Numbered from the stretch's first letter, positions 45,078 through 54,807 are shown. The stretch: DNA of 64,000 nucleotides from Brachycybe producta (GCA_036925085.1 JAUPFP010000019.1:2996501-3060500); one strand, 5' to 3'. Notes: generated from the sequence alone by a model not told the origin. A program made the numbers and translations.

Positions 45078-46859
45078 ATGGAGCCAGCCCCAAAAGTACC
45101 GACGGGAGGTCGGGAACTTGGTGCAGATGCGGGTTTGGAGTTACGCGGCCGCGTAGTCGACCGTCCCCTTGGGGGGGCGGAAGGCGGAGTCCCCCTGGTG
45201 ACAGGCGGACAAGGCGGTAGCGTGGACGGGGATTTCCCGGAGGACTGGGTCACGGTGCGGAAACGCCGCCGTGACGTCCGTCCGGGAGAATACCTGGTAG
45301 AAGACAGTGGGTCCGACGGTGATCTCACCGGGGAGGACGAGCAGCCACGGCCGCTTGTCCAAGTTTCCACCGTCGCCCGTCCGGTTGGACGTGGCGATCA
45401 GCCCCGTAGGGACATGGTGGAAATCCCGGACGAGACTGCACGTGAGGGCCGGGCCTTTTTGGCCAGGCTATCCGAGCAGCAACTCGTTGAGATTGCTTAC
45501 GGGATAGATGTCCTTCGGTTGGAAGGACGACTGTCCCGGTCGTCGGTTGAGCCGAGGGTAGCACCTCGGTTTTCACTGTCGCCCGTGCGTGAGGGCGCAC
45601 GGGGAGAGGAACCACCGGTACTTCCCCGGTTGGTACCTCCGCGGGTAGCACCCAGGCCAACTCCTCGGGGACTTGGCCGGGGAGCTCCCGCTGTACCCGG
45701 ACAGCAGCCGAGGGTTCAGATGATGATTCCCTCGGAAGCTGAGTCGGTGTCTGACGTTTCGGGGAACCGGAGCAGGCAACCTCGCAGGGTTAGCGCCGCT
45801 GCTTGGACGCCCGCTCCAGCGGTTCCAGCGGAGGTTCAGGCGTTCGGGTTCTTTAACCCGGTCCACTCTTTTGCTCGTTACGACGGCAGAGAGGACTTGA
45901 CGCCTTTTCTCCGCAAGTTCGAAGCGAAAGCCCGAGCTCAGCGCTGGACGGACGAGTCCCGATGCAGTTTCTTCACGTTTCTGCTGGACGGTCCGGCGGA
46001 AGAATATTACGCCACTTTGGTGGAAACTCTTCCTGACCTGACCTGGACTGAGCTGAAGGATGCTATGCGTAGCCGCTTCAGCACCAGTAACCAGGCTCGC
46101 CTCTGTTTCGGCGAATTCGAGTCAATGAAACAGGGGGCTATCGAGTCTGTGCAGGCATTCTACTGGCGGTTCTTGGAACTGTCCGACCGAGTGTCTCCGG
46201 GCGAAGACGAGAGCTGTCGGCTCATTCGTTTCAAACGGAAACTCCTGACGGCCATCACTGATCAGTTGATCGGTTGTAAGGCCGGTACGGTGGAAGCATA
46301 TGCCAGAAAGGCACGGCTGGTGGAAGCCGATTTGCTTCTCACAGGTAAATTACCTAACCGTACCAGAGGGGCTCCTCAGGACAGGGCTAGCGCTCCGTCC
46401 TCTGGAACCACGGCTAGCTCTGAGAGCTCTGCCAAGTCTTCCTATTCGAGCCAAACGGGTGTGAAGGCTGCTGCACCGTCCAAGTCGGACAAAGCAGGGG
46501 CCAAGACCGGAGGCAAGAAGAAGAAGACGGCAGGCTCTGGTGGAGGTCAGCCGGCGGCCACGCCTCATGGTACGGACCGTGGATCAGGAGGTTCACTCCG
46601 GCGAGTTGGCCCGTGTTTTGGGTGCAACCAAATGGGGCACCTGAGACGGGACTGTCCTGATGCTGCGGCAAAGGGACATGTTGCCGTAGTGAAGCCTGGC
46701 GCGAGCCAGAAGCTCCAGCCAACTCCAGGCTTAGCGCCGGTGTGGCTGGAGGGTCAAAAGTACCTGGCCACCGTAATTGATGGCCAGTTCTACTATAGAC
46801 TCGTGGAGGATAACGAAGAGACATCTTCGTTAAACCGCCGCCGGTCGCCACCGTACTGA
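45078..46859 (+). CDS. gag: Element D Gag (593 aa)
   Basis: Structural protein of the retrotransposon particle. The ATG at 45078 follows the hairpin leader (GGTGAAAAATGG) and is conserved in element C. Residues ~20-110 are an acidic/basic linker missing from C. The capsid domain is about residues 258-400 (FFNPVHSFARYDG, FLLDGPAEEYYATL, AFYWRFLELSDRV), of the Ty3/retrotransposon Gag type. A serine- and lysine-rich stretch leads to the RNA-binding zinc knuckle CFGCNQMGHLRRDC with Cys513, Cys516, His521 and Cys526. The end, TGA at 46857-46859, overlaps the open pol frame. No stop or frameshift is present. Confidence 0.95.
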   Translation: MEPAPKVPTGGRELGADAGLELRGRVVDRPLGGAEGGVPLVTGGQGGSVDGDFPEDWVTVRKRRRDVRPGEYLVEDSGSDGDLTGEDEQPRPLVQVSTVARPVGRGDQPRRDMVEIPDETAREGRAFLARLSEQQLVEIAYGIDVLRLEGRLSRSSVEPRVAPRFSLSPVREGARGEEPPVLPRLVPPRVAPRPTPRGLGRGAPAVPGQQPRVQMMIPSEAESVSDVSGNRSRQPRRVSAAAWTPAPAVPAEVQAFGFFNPVHSFARYDGREDLTPFLRKFEAKARAQRWTDESRCSFFTFLLDGPAEEYYATLVETLPDLTWTELKDAMRSRFSTSNQARLCFGEFESMKQGAIESVQAFYWRFLELSDRVSPGEDESCRLIRFKRKLLTAITDQLIGCKAGTVEAYARKARLVEADLLLTGKLPNRTRGAPQDRASAPSSGTTASSESSAKSSYSSQTGVKAAAPSKSDKAGAKTGGKKKKTAGSGGGQPAATPHGTDRGSGGSLRRVGPCFGCNQMGHLRRDCPDAAAKGHVAVVKPGASQKLQPTPGLAPVWLEGQKYLATVIDGQFYYRLVEDNEETSSLNRRRSPPY

Positions 46860-46872
46860 GTGGTGAGCGACC
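46829..46872 (+). promoter_or_regulatory. Putative programmed -1 frameshift signal
   Basis: The heptamer GTTAAAC (46829-46835) is read as G TTA AAC in the gag frame. A 7-nt spacer is followed by the stem GGTCGCCACC (46843-46852), a 9-nt loop that contains the gag stop, and GGTGAGCGACC (46862-46872): ten base pairs with one bulged A. The pol frame is open from 46814, so a -1 shift here fuses Gag to Pol. The arrangement is conserved in element C. An alternative is reinitiation at ATG 46877. Confidence 0.75.
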
Positions 46873-46876
46873 GAAA

Positions 46877-49800
46877 ATGCTTAAAAACTCAGGTGTCCGA
46901 CCTCGTCGGCACTGTGATGAAGGGACGTACCTTCGGGCGGTCTCCAGATATGTGGATGTCCTGCGAGGAGCAGGTGTGCCTCTGGCTAGGTCTGCGGACC
47001 CGGAAGTAACCAAGTGGGTTTTTCCGACGCCATGCTCCACATTGGAGGCCGTGGTATCCCAGTTGGATAGCTGGTTTGCCCCCTCACCCTACATGCCTAG
47101 TGGTGAGGTGCTAGATCGTGCGCTCATCGAGCAGGCGAGAGGTGTTGGTGTGCCCATACCTACTGCCGGGCCGGGGGAGTCTCTAGTTAGTGAGACTGGA
47201 CCCCCGACTTCTGCTCGTCTGGTGTTACCGTCCCGTGTGGATGGTGATGTGGACGGGAGGCAGAAGTTCGATGGTGGGAACCCACGGGTTCCCATTCCTG
47301 AATTGCAGAGCCGGGCGTATTCTCGGGTTGCACCAAGGGTGTACGTGTCCATTGGGAATCACCTCCTGGTGGAGATGATTGTGGACACGGGAGCTGAAGT
47401 CTCGGTTCTGAGCATGAAGGCGGCACGAGCGATGGGGCTACCCATTGAGGTACTGGAGGTACCGTCATGCCTTTTCGGCATGGGTGGGCACACCATCGTA
47501 GTAGAAGGTGTTGCACTGGTAGACTTGACCATCTACCATAAGACCGTCAAGGCATCTCTTCTCCTTGTGAAGGGGAGGAGCGAAGCAATTTTGGGCGTTA
47601 ATATCGCCGCACGCTTCGGCCTGATGGTAGATATCGTGCACCGGAAAGTGTATTTCCGGGAGGATGTCTGGACCGCACATCCAGACGCCCTGCAAGCCGC
47701 TTACACTGATCGAGCGCTTGGGAAACCTGTGGAGGTGGAAGTTGTTCCACCGCCGATACCAGAGGCTCGGCCTCAGGGACGGCAACTCCCAGACATCCCA
47801 CGGGCGCTTGAGAAGGTTGACGGGTGGGTGAACCTTGTTTCACCGGAGCTGTGCGAGACCAGTGTTCCTATCGGGAGCGGGGAAGTGTGTTCCCTGCGAC
47901 TGAGGGAAAATGTCTGGCTACCACCCCACGTACGACGTGTCGTATCGGTGGGATTGGTAGAGCATGCCGGCCCTGGCCAGCTGCTTCTCGTGGAGCCCCA
48001 CCGTAAAGCCTTGGGTGGACGTGGTGTGTTGGCTGTGGCGGGAATTGCCGAGGCCAACAGGTTGGGCGAGTACGATATCTGGCTCGAGAACGTGGGAGAG
48101 GCACCCATAGCCCTGGAGACAGGGGAGGGTGTGGCCACGGCTCAAGCTGTGGAGGCTGCTCTAGTGGTAGGGCTGGAAGAGCCGTCTGAGTTGAGAGGGG
48201 GAGGCCCCACTCATGCGATGGTTCGACCAGGGGAGTCAAAGTCAAAGTTGAGAGGGGCGTCCGGACGCGGACGCCAGGTCCTCAACGTGACGACGGCTCC
48301 TACCCTCGAAGACTGTCTTAAGATTGGTCCCAATCTGAAGCCTGAGGAGGCGAGGCAACTTCGAGAGTTCCTGCTAGAGCGCCGGGATCATTTTGCGTTT
48401 GATTACACCGAGTTGGGTGAAACCTCCTTGGTGGAACATACGATTGATACCGGTGGGCAACCTCCAGTGCGAGAAGGATTGCGTCGAACCGCTCCAGCGG
48501 CCCGTGCGATCGAGAAAGAAGAGGTGGCGAAGATGTTGGATGCAGGTGTCATCCAACCTTCGCGTAGTCCCTACGCGAGCCCTATCTTGCTTGTTCGCAA
48601 GAAGGATGGTGGCTTTCGTTTTTGCGTGGACTACCGGAGACTGAATGCCCAGACTAAGCTGGATCAGTATCCGTTGCCTCGCATCGATGATGCGCTCGAT
48701 TCGTTGGCCGGTGCGAAGTTCTTCGCAACCTTGGACCTGGCTAGTGGTTACTGGCAGGTTCGGATGGCTGAGCCAGACGTTGAGAAGACAGCATTTATTT
48801 GCTCTCAAGGTCTGTTTGAGTTCCGAAAAATGCCTTTCGGACTCTGTAATGCTCCAGCCACGATGCAGAGAGCACTAGATCTCTTGCTGGCAGGACATAA
48901 GTGGGAGACTTGTCTGGTGTACCTGGACGATATTATCGTCTTCGGGAACACATTCGAGCAGTTTCTTGGGAGACTGGCCACTGTCCTGGGACTGTTGCGA
49001 GGGGCGGAGCTGAAACTCCAGCCGAAGAAATGTTTCTTTGGCTTTAACAAAGTGCGTTATCTCGGTCACATCGTGAGTGCCGAGGGAGTTGCTCCGGACC
49101 CGGATCTCGTAAGAGCAGTCCAGGAGTTCGATGTTCCGACGACGGCGACAGGCGTCCGTAGTTTTCTCGGACTGGCCGGTTACTATCGGCGGTTCATCAA
49201 GGACTTCGCCAAAGTGGCAAGACCGTTGCATGAACTGACCAAGAAGGATGCGTCCTTCGAGTGGTCAGAACAGTGCAAACTAGCGTTTGCTCGGTTAAAG
49301 GCATTTTTAACCGAAGCGCCGGTACTCACCATGTATGATCCACGTGGTGAGGTAATGATCCATACTGACGCTAGTGGGTACGGCTTGGGTGTCGTAGTCT
49401 ACCAGAAGTTGCCGGAGGACAAGTTCCCCCGTGTTCTGGCCTACGCAAGCCGGCTCATGAAAGGAGCGGAAACACGGTATTCTGTCACCGAGCAGGAGTG
49501 CTTGGCGATTGTGTTTGCCGTGGGTAAATTCCGTCCTTACCTCTTCAACCGGGAGTTTGTGATCGTAACAGATCACCATGCTCTTTGTGCTCTGCTGACT
49601 GCCAAGAACTTGCAAGGCAGGTTGGGGCGTTGGCAGATGCAATTGCAAGAGTACCGGTTCAAGGTTCAGTTTAAGAAGGGAACACTCCACGTGGATGCTG
49701 ACTGTCTGAGTCGGTATCCGGTGCGTGATGTTGAGGACCTTTCTTTACCTGAATACGTCGAGTCGGACGTAGGTGAGGTGATTTACCGAGTCCGCTCGGA

Positions 49801-52800
49801 GGTGGATTGGGTCGAGGAGCAGGCAGCCGATGGCTGGTGCTCCAAGGTGGTGAAGGAAATCACCACTGACCCCAACTCGGCCCTCCGGGCCAAGTTCGTG
49901 ATGGCAGACGACATGTTGTATGCCATCAGATCCATCCAGGATCGGTTGCGAACCGTACTGGTAGTGCCTACGTCATGCCGGGCTTTCTGTCTGAGGAAGC
50001 TGCATGACACCCCCGAAGCTGGTCACTTCGGGATGTTTAAGACCTACCAGCGACTGCGCTCACGCTTCTACTGGATCGGTATGAAGCGTGACACTGCCGA
50101 ATACATTAAGTCGTGTTTGGTGTGTCAACGAGCGCGACAGTTCGCAAGAAGTCAGGGATTTCTACAACCGATTGTGCCGAAGTACCCAGTTCACACCTGG
50201 GGAATGGACTTCGTTGGGCCGTTTCCTGCCTCCGTGGGTGGAGTCACCTATGTATTAATTATGGTTGACTATTTCACCCGGTACGGTGTGGCGAGAGCGG
50301 TGCGAAGGGCCACGGCCGCTTGTGTTGTGAAGTTCCTGAAGGACGAGATCCTTTTGGCGTATGGTACACCGAAAGCTCTTGTTTCGGATCGTGGGTCCCA
50401 GTTCTCCAGCAAAGTCCTGCTGAAGTTCCGGGAGCGCTATAACATAGCGCATCACTTCACGACGGCGTACCATCCGCAAGCTAATGGGCTTACGGAGCGT
50501 ACGAATAAGACCGTAATGGAAACCATCAAGCGGTACCTTGATCCGCTCAAGGAACAGCGTGATTGGTGGGATAAATTACGGCCCGCCGTGTGGGCTTATA
50601 ACACAGCTGTGCAGGAGAGTACGCAGGTCTCTCCGTATCAGTTGCTGTTTGGCCGTGAGCCTCGGATGGGTGTTGATAACCTCATTCCGGATGGTCCGAT
50701 CCGCGACTTGCCTGACCAGCAAGCCGTGGAGGAGCAGGCGCGTCAGAGATTGACCGCTGCTCAAAGGAGGCAAAAGGAGCACTATGACTCCGGCCGAGTG
50801 CAGCCGCCCCTATACCCGCCTGGAGCGCAGGTGTGGATTAGGGACCAAGCTGGGAAGCTCGGCCAGGCGAAGAAATGGAGTTTAGCATACAAGGCTGAAC
50901 GTGGTACGGTCGTCTCGCAATACTCCGACCTAGTCTACGAGGTAGAATTCGTAGATGGGTATGGTCGGAAAGTGCGAGACCGGTTTCATGTGGATAACTT
51001 GAAACCGTACGTACCCACCTGCACCGTGAGGGAGGAAGATGGACTTGGAGTCTCTGAAACCTCCTCCGATGCAGGCAGCGATGATACGGATGCTAACCCG
51101 GAGGTTTCGACGGGGAGCAATGGTACTCCAACGCCAAAACCACCGTCCGTTTCTTCGGAGTCTACTGACTCGGAGGCGGAGGACCCCCCTCAACCTCGGT
51201 ATAATCTCCGTCCGCGGAGACCGAGGGTGTTTGAGGTGAGTGGGTTTTCTGCCAGAATTGGGCATGAAACAGTCCAGGGTACGCTCAATGAGCCCCTGCC
51301 CTGGTGGGAGAGAGCCGGTCGTCCGCTAGTTTGGGCGGATGGCTGGGAGAGGAGGCAGCCAGACTTGCCTGCGTGTTGGGACCGCCGGGTTTCCGAGGAG
51401 GAAACCCATGGGCGACCCACCGTAGGTTGTCTGACTGAGGGCCCAAAGAAGTCGGTTCCTAACCGGACGGAAACGCCCGGGAAGACCTCCGTCTCTGTTC
51501 ACGTTAGTATTAACGTGAAGGCTCCTCCAGGCCAGTCAATTCTTTCGGCGACTCACCATGTGTCCACCCCTAGAAAGGCGGACAATGGTGAGACATCGGA
51601 GTTGACCGGGGTGGTGGCGGCTGAAGAAGATTCAGCCACCCAACCACGGTCGAAGACCGCTCCTACAGTGGAGAAGAATCGACCGGCTACTGTAGATGCC
51701 TGTGCCGCTATGTGCCATTTTGTCTTGGACCGTATGGACACATGGTGGGAGTGGTGGAACCGTCATGGATGTTGCCATGGGGGTTCTGCTGGATCGGAAG
51801 GCGCTCTTCCGACGGGTTCGAACCGTCCGAGTACCGTGGCGCTTGGGGATGCCCAAGGTCAGCGGAATTTGGACGGCAGGAACCCGAAAAAGAGCGGTTG
51901 CTTCCGTTTGAAAGCCGTGGATCATGGTGATGACCATGATTGTCCGATTTTCAACGGTCGTAGTGGAAAAAGGCAGCAGTGGTGGAGTCGTCACCATGCT
52001 ACAGAGGATTCTTTGGAGTCTGATGGGCATGGTGCGACCGCCGTGAGTAGACCGTCAGTGGCGGGAACCCATGGTGTTCTCCTGCAGGAGATTCCGGCCG
52101 TGCGAGCGAGGAAGGACTGTGCCATGAAGCGCAAGAGAAAGTCCGGAGCTGCACGGATGGCTGCCAAATTGAAGGCTCTTGTAGAGAGGGAGGCCCAGCT
52201 GAAAGCCCGTATGACTGCTATAAGTATACTTACTCCGGCGGTGGGTCTTCCAGCTGTAGCTCTCGCCCACCCTGATGGAAGGGACCAGCGAGTGGAGAAG
52301 AAGGCGAAGCAGCCTCCAGTATCCGCTCCCGGTAAAATGGGTAAATCTACAAGTGGTGGTGGTGGTAAGGGACAGAAGTTGTCCCGCCCTCACACCCCAC
52401 CAGTGGCCGATCACTTAAGAGGGAAGAAGGCCCGGCCCTACGAGCAGGGACAGGCCTTCCCACCTTGCAAAACGAAAAGCCAGGAGGATCGAGTTCGAAT
52501 CCTCCAGGCAGGCCAGCAGCAAATTGCCAAGAGGGTGGCAATGCAGTCCACCAGGGCACCAGCCCATGGTGCGGTGGACAAAACTGCTGGTGGTAAGAGT
52601 CTGCCGACTCTTACACCGAAGGGAACTGTTCTCCTTCGGGACGGGCGGGAATGGTTTGTCTGCGGACTGCCTTTCTCGGCCGCCAAGTCGGCTAAGGGTG
52701 TTTCACCGAAGCGAAGTACGGCTCCGGCCGGAAAACCTTCGGAGAAGAAGTCCGAGAAGGCGAAGGGGGCTAACCACCCGCCTAAGCCTGACCGGCCCGG

Positions 52801-53923
52801 TAAGTCGTTGAGTGCGGTTAAGTCTGGCTCAATGCACGGTAAACCTCCCTCCACGTGTGAGAGGAAGGGGTGTCCGACACCTTCCATGAGTAAGCGCCAG
52901 GGAGCTCAAAATGGAAGCGTTGTGGCGGAGAAGGAGGAGTCCCGGCATGCTAAGTCGTGCATGCCGGCCGGGAATCAGCCGATCCATACCCGTCCTGTAG
53001 AGGCGGCGCGGATGGATGGTAGGATTATGCGTGACATTGTGGTCCGCATGCCTCCATCCTCCCCGAAGGTGGATGCGGTATCGAGCTTGCGAGTTCGATC
53101 GGTTGGAACCCTTCATCAGGTGACTACGCCCTTACCGATGGGCGAAGGAACCATGTTGGATGGAGTTGTTCCGCCAAAACGTGATCCCGTGACCCCCAGT
53201 GGGGGTACACCCTTCTTTCCGGGCCGCAGCGGTGGGGTATCTGATACCCTAGGACCGAAAACATCAACCTCTCCTGGGCTTGTGCTTAAGGAACGGTGTA
53301 TTGGTGCGATGCCCCCGTATTCAGATGCAGAGGTGTATCTGAATAACCGACTGTGTCTGTGGCAGGACCAGCCGGGAATGGGTGGATACCAATACCATGG
53401 CTATTATCGTCTGGCAGAGCCACTGCCAGAGCCGTGGGTGGCGAAGCTACCACCGTACAACATGAACCATGTGGTGGCGTTCAGTTGTGAGGGTATACCG
53501 GTAGTAGTGGTCGTGAACCCGGTCCAACAAGCGTATAGTTTTGTGGATGTGATGGGACTAGATGCCGAGATGGGATATTTATCTCGGCGTGCAGCCCCAT
53601 TGATCCGACGCTTGTTGGGATGCGACCTAGAAGGTATGGCTGGTCAGATGGTTTCTCAGCCACTACCAGGGGCTACGATCGTGCCCGCGATCGCCCTGGT
53701 AGACCTTCTAACAAGCCGGGTGCTGAGAAGGCGCCCGCAGCTCCAAGAGATTCCTTTCGAGGAATTGCGAATCTTGGAGGAAAACCGTCTTAGGGGGTCG
53801 GTCTTCGATCCTGGACTTGGGTGGCATAACACCCAGGTGTGCTCGTGGTGGGCACACCGGTGGGCAGCGGAGTGGATGGGCTCCACTCGCGCTCCACCAC
53901 CAGGGAAGCCGTCTGGACCCTAA
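46877..53923 (+). CDS. pol: Element D Pol with a ~900-residue C-terminal extension (2348 aa from first Met)
   Basis: Numbering is from ATG 46877; the frame is open from 46814 and is -1 to gag. Retropepsin: VDTGA, Asp170. Reverse transcriptase: LDLASGYWQV with Asp620 and the YLDD box 682-685. RNase H: HTDASGYG, Asp831, with EQECLAI and TDHHAL following. Integrase: zinc-binding His1043, His1050, Cys1080, Cys1083; catalytic Asp1111, Asp1171 and Glu1207 (35 residues between the last two). Integrase C-terminal region, then YNLRPR at 1442-1447, where comparable proteins usually end. Here the frame continues to 2348: CHGG/WW-rich part, lysine-rich helical stretch from Met1750, low complexity, and a conserved domain at about 2143-2256 starting PPYSDAEVYLNNRL. 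No chromodomain is seen. No stops. Confidence 0.95.
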   Translation: MLKNSGVRPRRHCDEGTYLRAVSRYVDVLRGAGVPLARSADPEVTKWVFPTPCSTLEAVVSQLDSWFAPSPYMPSGEVLDRALIEQARGVGVPIPTAGPGESLVSETGPPTSARLVLPSRVDGDVDGRQKFDGGNPRVPIPELQSRAYSRVAPRVYVSIGNHLLVEMIVDTGAEVSVLSMKAARAMGLPIEVLEVPSCLFGMGGHTIVVEGVALVDLTIYHKTVKASLLLVKGRSEAILGVNIAARFGLMVDIVHRKVYFREDVWTAHPDALQAAYTDRALGKPVEVEVVPPPIPEARPQGRQLPDIPRALEKVDGWVNLVSPELCETSVPIGSGEVCSLRLRENVWLPPHVRRVVSVGLVEHAGPGQLLLVEPHRKALGGRGVLAVAGIAEANRLGEYDIWLENVGEAPIALETGEGVATAQAVEAALVVGLEEPSELRGGGPTHAMVRPGESKSKLRGASGRGRQVLNVTTAPTLEDCLKIGPNLKPEEARQLREFLLERRDHFAFDYTELGETSLVEHTIDTGGQPPVREGLRRTAPAARAIEKEEVAKMLDAGVIQPSRSPYASPILLVRKKDGGFRFCVDYRRLNAQTKLDQYPLPRIDDALDSLAGAKFFATLDLASGYWQVRMAEPDVEKTAFICSQGLFEFRKMPFGLCNAPATMQRALDLLLAGHKWETCLVYLDDIIVFGNTFEQFLGRLATVLGLLRGAELKLQPKKCFFGFNKVRYLGHIVSAEGVAPDPDLVRAVQEFDVPTTATGVRSFLGLAGYYRRFIKDFAKVARPLHELTKKDASFEWSEQCKLAFARLKAFLTEAPVLTMYDPRGEVMIHTDASGYGLGVVVYQKLPEDKFPRVLAYASRLMKGAETRYSVTEQECLAIVFAVGKFRPYLFNREFVIVTDHHALCALLTAKNLQGRLGRWQMQLQEYRFKVQFKKGTLHVDADCLSRYPVRDVEDLSLPEYVESDVGEVIYRVRSEVDWVEEQAADGWCSKVVKEITTDPNSALRAKFVMADDMLYAIRSIQDRLRTVLVVPTSCRAFCLRKLHDTPEAGHFGMFKTYQRLRSRFYWIGMKRDTAEYIKSCLVCQRARQFARSQGFLQPIVPKYPVHTWGMDFVGPFPASVGGVTYVLIMVDYFTRYGVARAVRRATAACVVKFLKDEILLAYGTPKALVSDRGSQFSSKVLLKFRERYNIAHHFTTAYHPQANGLTERTNKTVMETIKRYLDPLKEQRDWWDKLRPAVWAYNTAVQESTQVSPYQLLFGREPRMGVDNLIPDGPIRDLPDQQAVEEQARQRLTAAQRRQKEHYDSGRVQPPLYPPGAQVWIRDQAGKLGQAKKWSLAYKAERGTVVSQYSDLVYEVEFVDGYGRKVRDRFHVDNLKPYVPTCTVREEDGLGVSETSSDAGSDDTDANPEVSTGSNGTPTPKPPSVSSESTDSEAEDPPQPRYNLRPRRPRVFEVSGFSARIGHETVQGTLNEPLPWWERAGRPLVWADGWERRQPDLPACWDRRVSEEETHGRPTVGCLTEGPKKSVPNRTETPGKTSVSVHVSINVKAPPGQSILSATHHVSTPRKADNGETSELTGVVAAEEDSATQPRSKTAPTVEKNRPATVDACAAMCHFVLDRMDTWWEWWNRHGCCHGGSAGSEGALPTGSNRPSTVALGDAQGQRNLDGRNPKKSGCFRLKAVDHGDDHDCPIFNGRSGKRQQWWSRHHATEDSLESDGHGATAVSRPSVAGTHGVLLQEIPAVRARKDCAMKRKRKSGAARMAAKLKALVEREAQLKARMTAISILTPAVGLPAVALAHPDGRDQRVEKKAKQPPVSAPGKMGKSTSGGGGKGQKLSRPHTPPVADHLRGKKARPYEQGQAFPPCKTKSQEDRVRILQAGQQQIAKRVAMQSTRAPAHGAVDKTAGGKSLPTLTPKGTVLLRDGREWFVCGLPFSAAKSAKGVSPKRSTAPAGKPSEKKSEKAKGANHPPKPDRPGKSLSAVKSGSMHGKPPSTCERKGCPTPSMSKRQGAQNGSVVAEKEESRHAKSCMPAGNQPIHTRPVEAARMDGRIMRDIVVRMPPSSPKVDAVSSLRVRSVGTLHQVTTPLPMGEGTMLDGVVPPKRDPVTPSGGTPFFPGRSGGVSDTLGPKTSTSPGLVLKERCIGAMPPYSDAEVYLNNRLCLWQDQPGMGGYQYHGYYRLAEPLPEPWVAKLPPYNMNHVVAFSCEGIPVVVVVNPVQQAYSFVDVMGLDAEMGYLSRRAAPLIRRLLGCDLEGMAGQMVSQPLPGATIVPAIALVDLLTSRVLRRRPQLQEIPFEELRILEENRLRGSVFDPGLGWHNTQVCSWWAHRWAAEWMGSTRAPPPGKPSGP

Positions 53924-53964
53924 GTGGTCAGGTTTGAGGGAGCAATCCGTGCTGGCTCGACCTA

Positions 53965-54000
53965 CCTGTTCCCGGGGCGGAACAGGGAAGTTGAGAGGAT
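53965..54000 (+). promoter_or_regulatory. Hairpin plus polypurine tract of element D
   Basis: Perfect 8-bp hairpin CCTGTTCC/GGAACAGG with loop CGGGGC (53965-53986); its 3' arm starts the purine-rich GGAACAGGGAAGTTGAGAGG, which ends at the LTR. Conserved in C. Should prime plus-strand synthesis. Confidence 0.8.
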
Positions 54001-54803
54001 TGTGGCAACCTGGTCTGCTCAATCAAATTTTATTGAGCAGACCAACTCCCTATGGTGATCTGCCTGGCAGCATATAGTAGGCTGTTGGGTCGGACGCCAT
54101 TTTGGTGCCAGCAGACCTGTCACCATTGAAGTCAATGGGTGAGAGGTCAGAAGTGACCACTGTCCCCTCCAGGTGGAGTTGCCTGGAGGTTTCTTTGGCT
54201 TGGTCAGCCATTGAATCTGGGCAGTGTGTTGGAGGCAATTGACCAGGGAGGATCATCTTTGCTGGAGGCCAGGGTGGCCTCCATTATCCATTGTTTGGAT
54301 CTTCTCTGTTTGGTTTTATTCTGTGTTTGCCTTTGTTTGCTTCCATGGGGGCTTGGCTGGTGGATTGCACCAGCCAAGTTGTGTGGAATATTATTTACCA
54401 CTGCTTTTTAATTTGCATAACAGTAAGTGTTAATAAACCTTATTATTTTATTTAAACTTACATACTGTGTTGTGTATCTTATTGGGAAGTACCGCGGGGA
54501 GGGTGGGGAAATCTACGGGTTTTCACCGTCTCTTTCCGGCCTATTGTCGGCCGGTACTTGCGTCGGCTTGCGGTGAGAGAGGTCTCACCGCGATATTCTT
54601 GTTGTGGCGGCGGATCGTCCGTCGTGTCCGGCAAGGAAGACTCCGTGGGAGTCGACGTGTTCCCAAGGCTACCGTGCAGAGGACTGCTACGGGTACGATC
54701 CCGTCCCCGTAATCGGAGTCTGGAGCCGGGTAAGTTTTATTGGTTCTCGGTGACCGTACAAAGTTTGCCCGAGGTGTTGTGACGGACCAGTCGGGTCGTT
54801 ACA
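54001..54803 (+). repeat. Element D 3' LTR (803 bp)
   Basis: Identical in length to the 5' LTR, with two substitutions: one near 54119 and one at 54569. The second turns a C-G pair at the base of the LTR hairpin (54569-54592) into a T-G pair. Poly(A) signal AATAAA at 54432-54437. Confidence 0.97.
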
Positions 54804-54807
54804 GTAT

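Larger units (their letters stand above)
43565..54803 (+). mobile_element. Element D: intact young Ty3 retrotransposon (11,239 bp)
   Basis: Two 803-bp LTRs differ at only two positions. The target duplication GTAT is at 43561-43564 and 54804-54807. The interior has primer site, hairpin-rich leader, intact gag, a -1 frameshift signal, an intact 2348-residue pol and a polypurine tract. All parts needed for transposition are present, so it is a candidate for recent or current activity. Confidence 0.96.

Noticed and set aside
45135-45407. The 91-codon segment as a GT-AG intron lost in element C
   Set aside because: Removing GTTTGG...GTAG does not give the C junction, which keeps GTAG.
47089-48245. 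Several antisense open frames over element D pol
   Set aside because: Shadows of the strongly supported pol frame.
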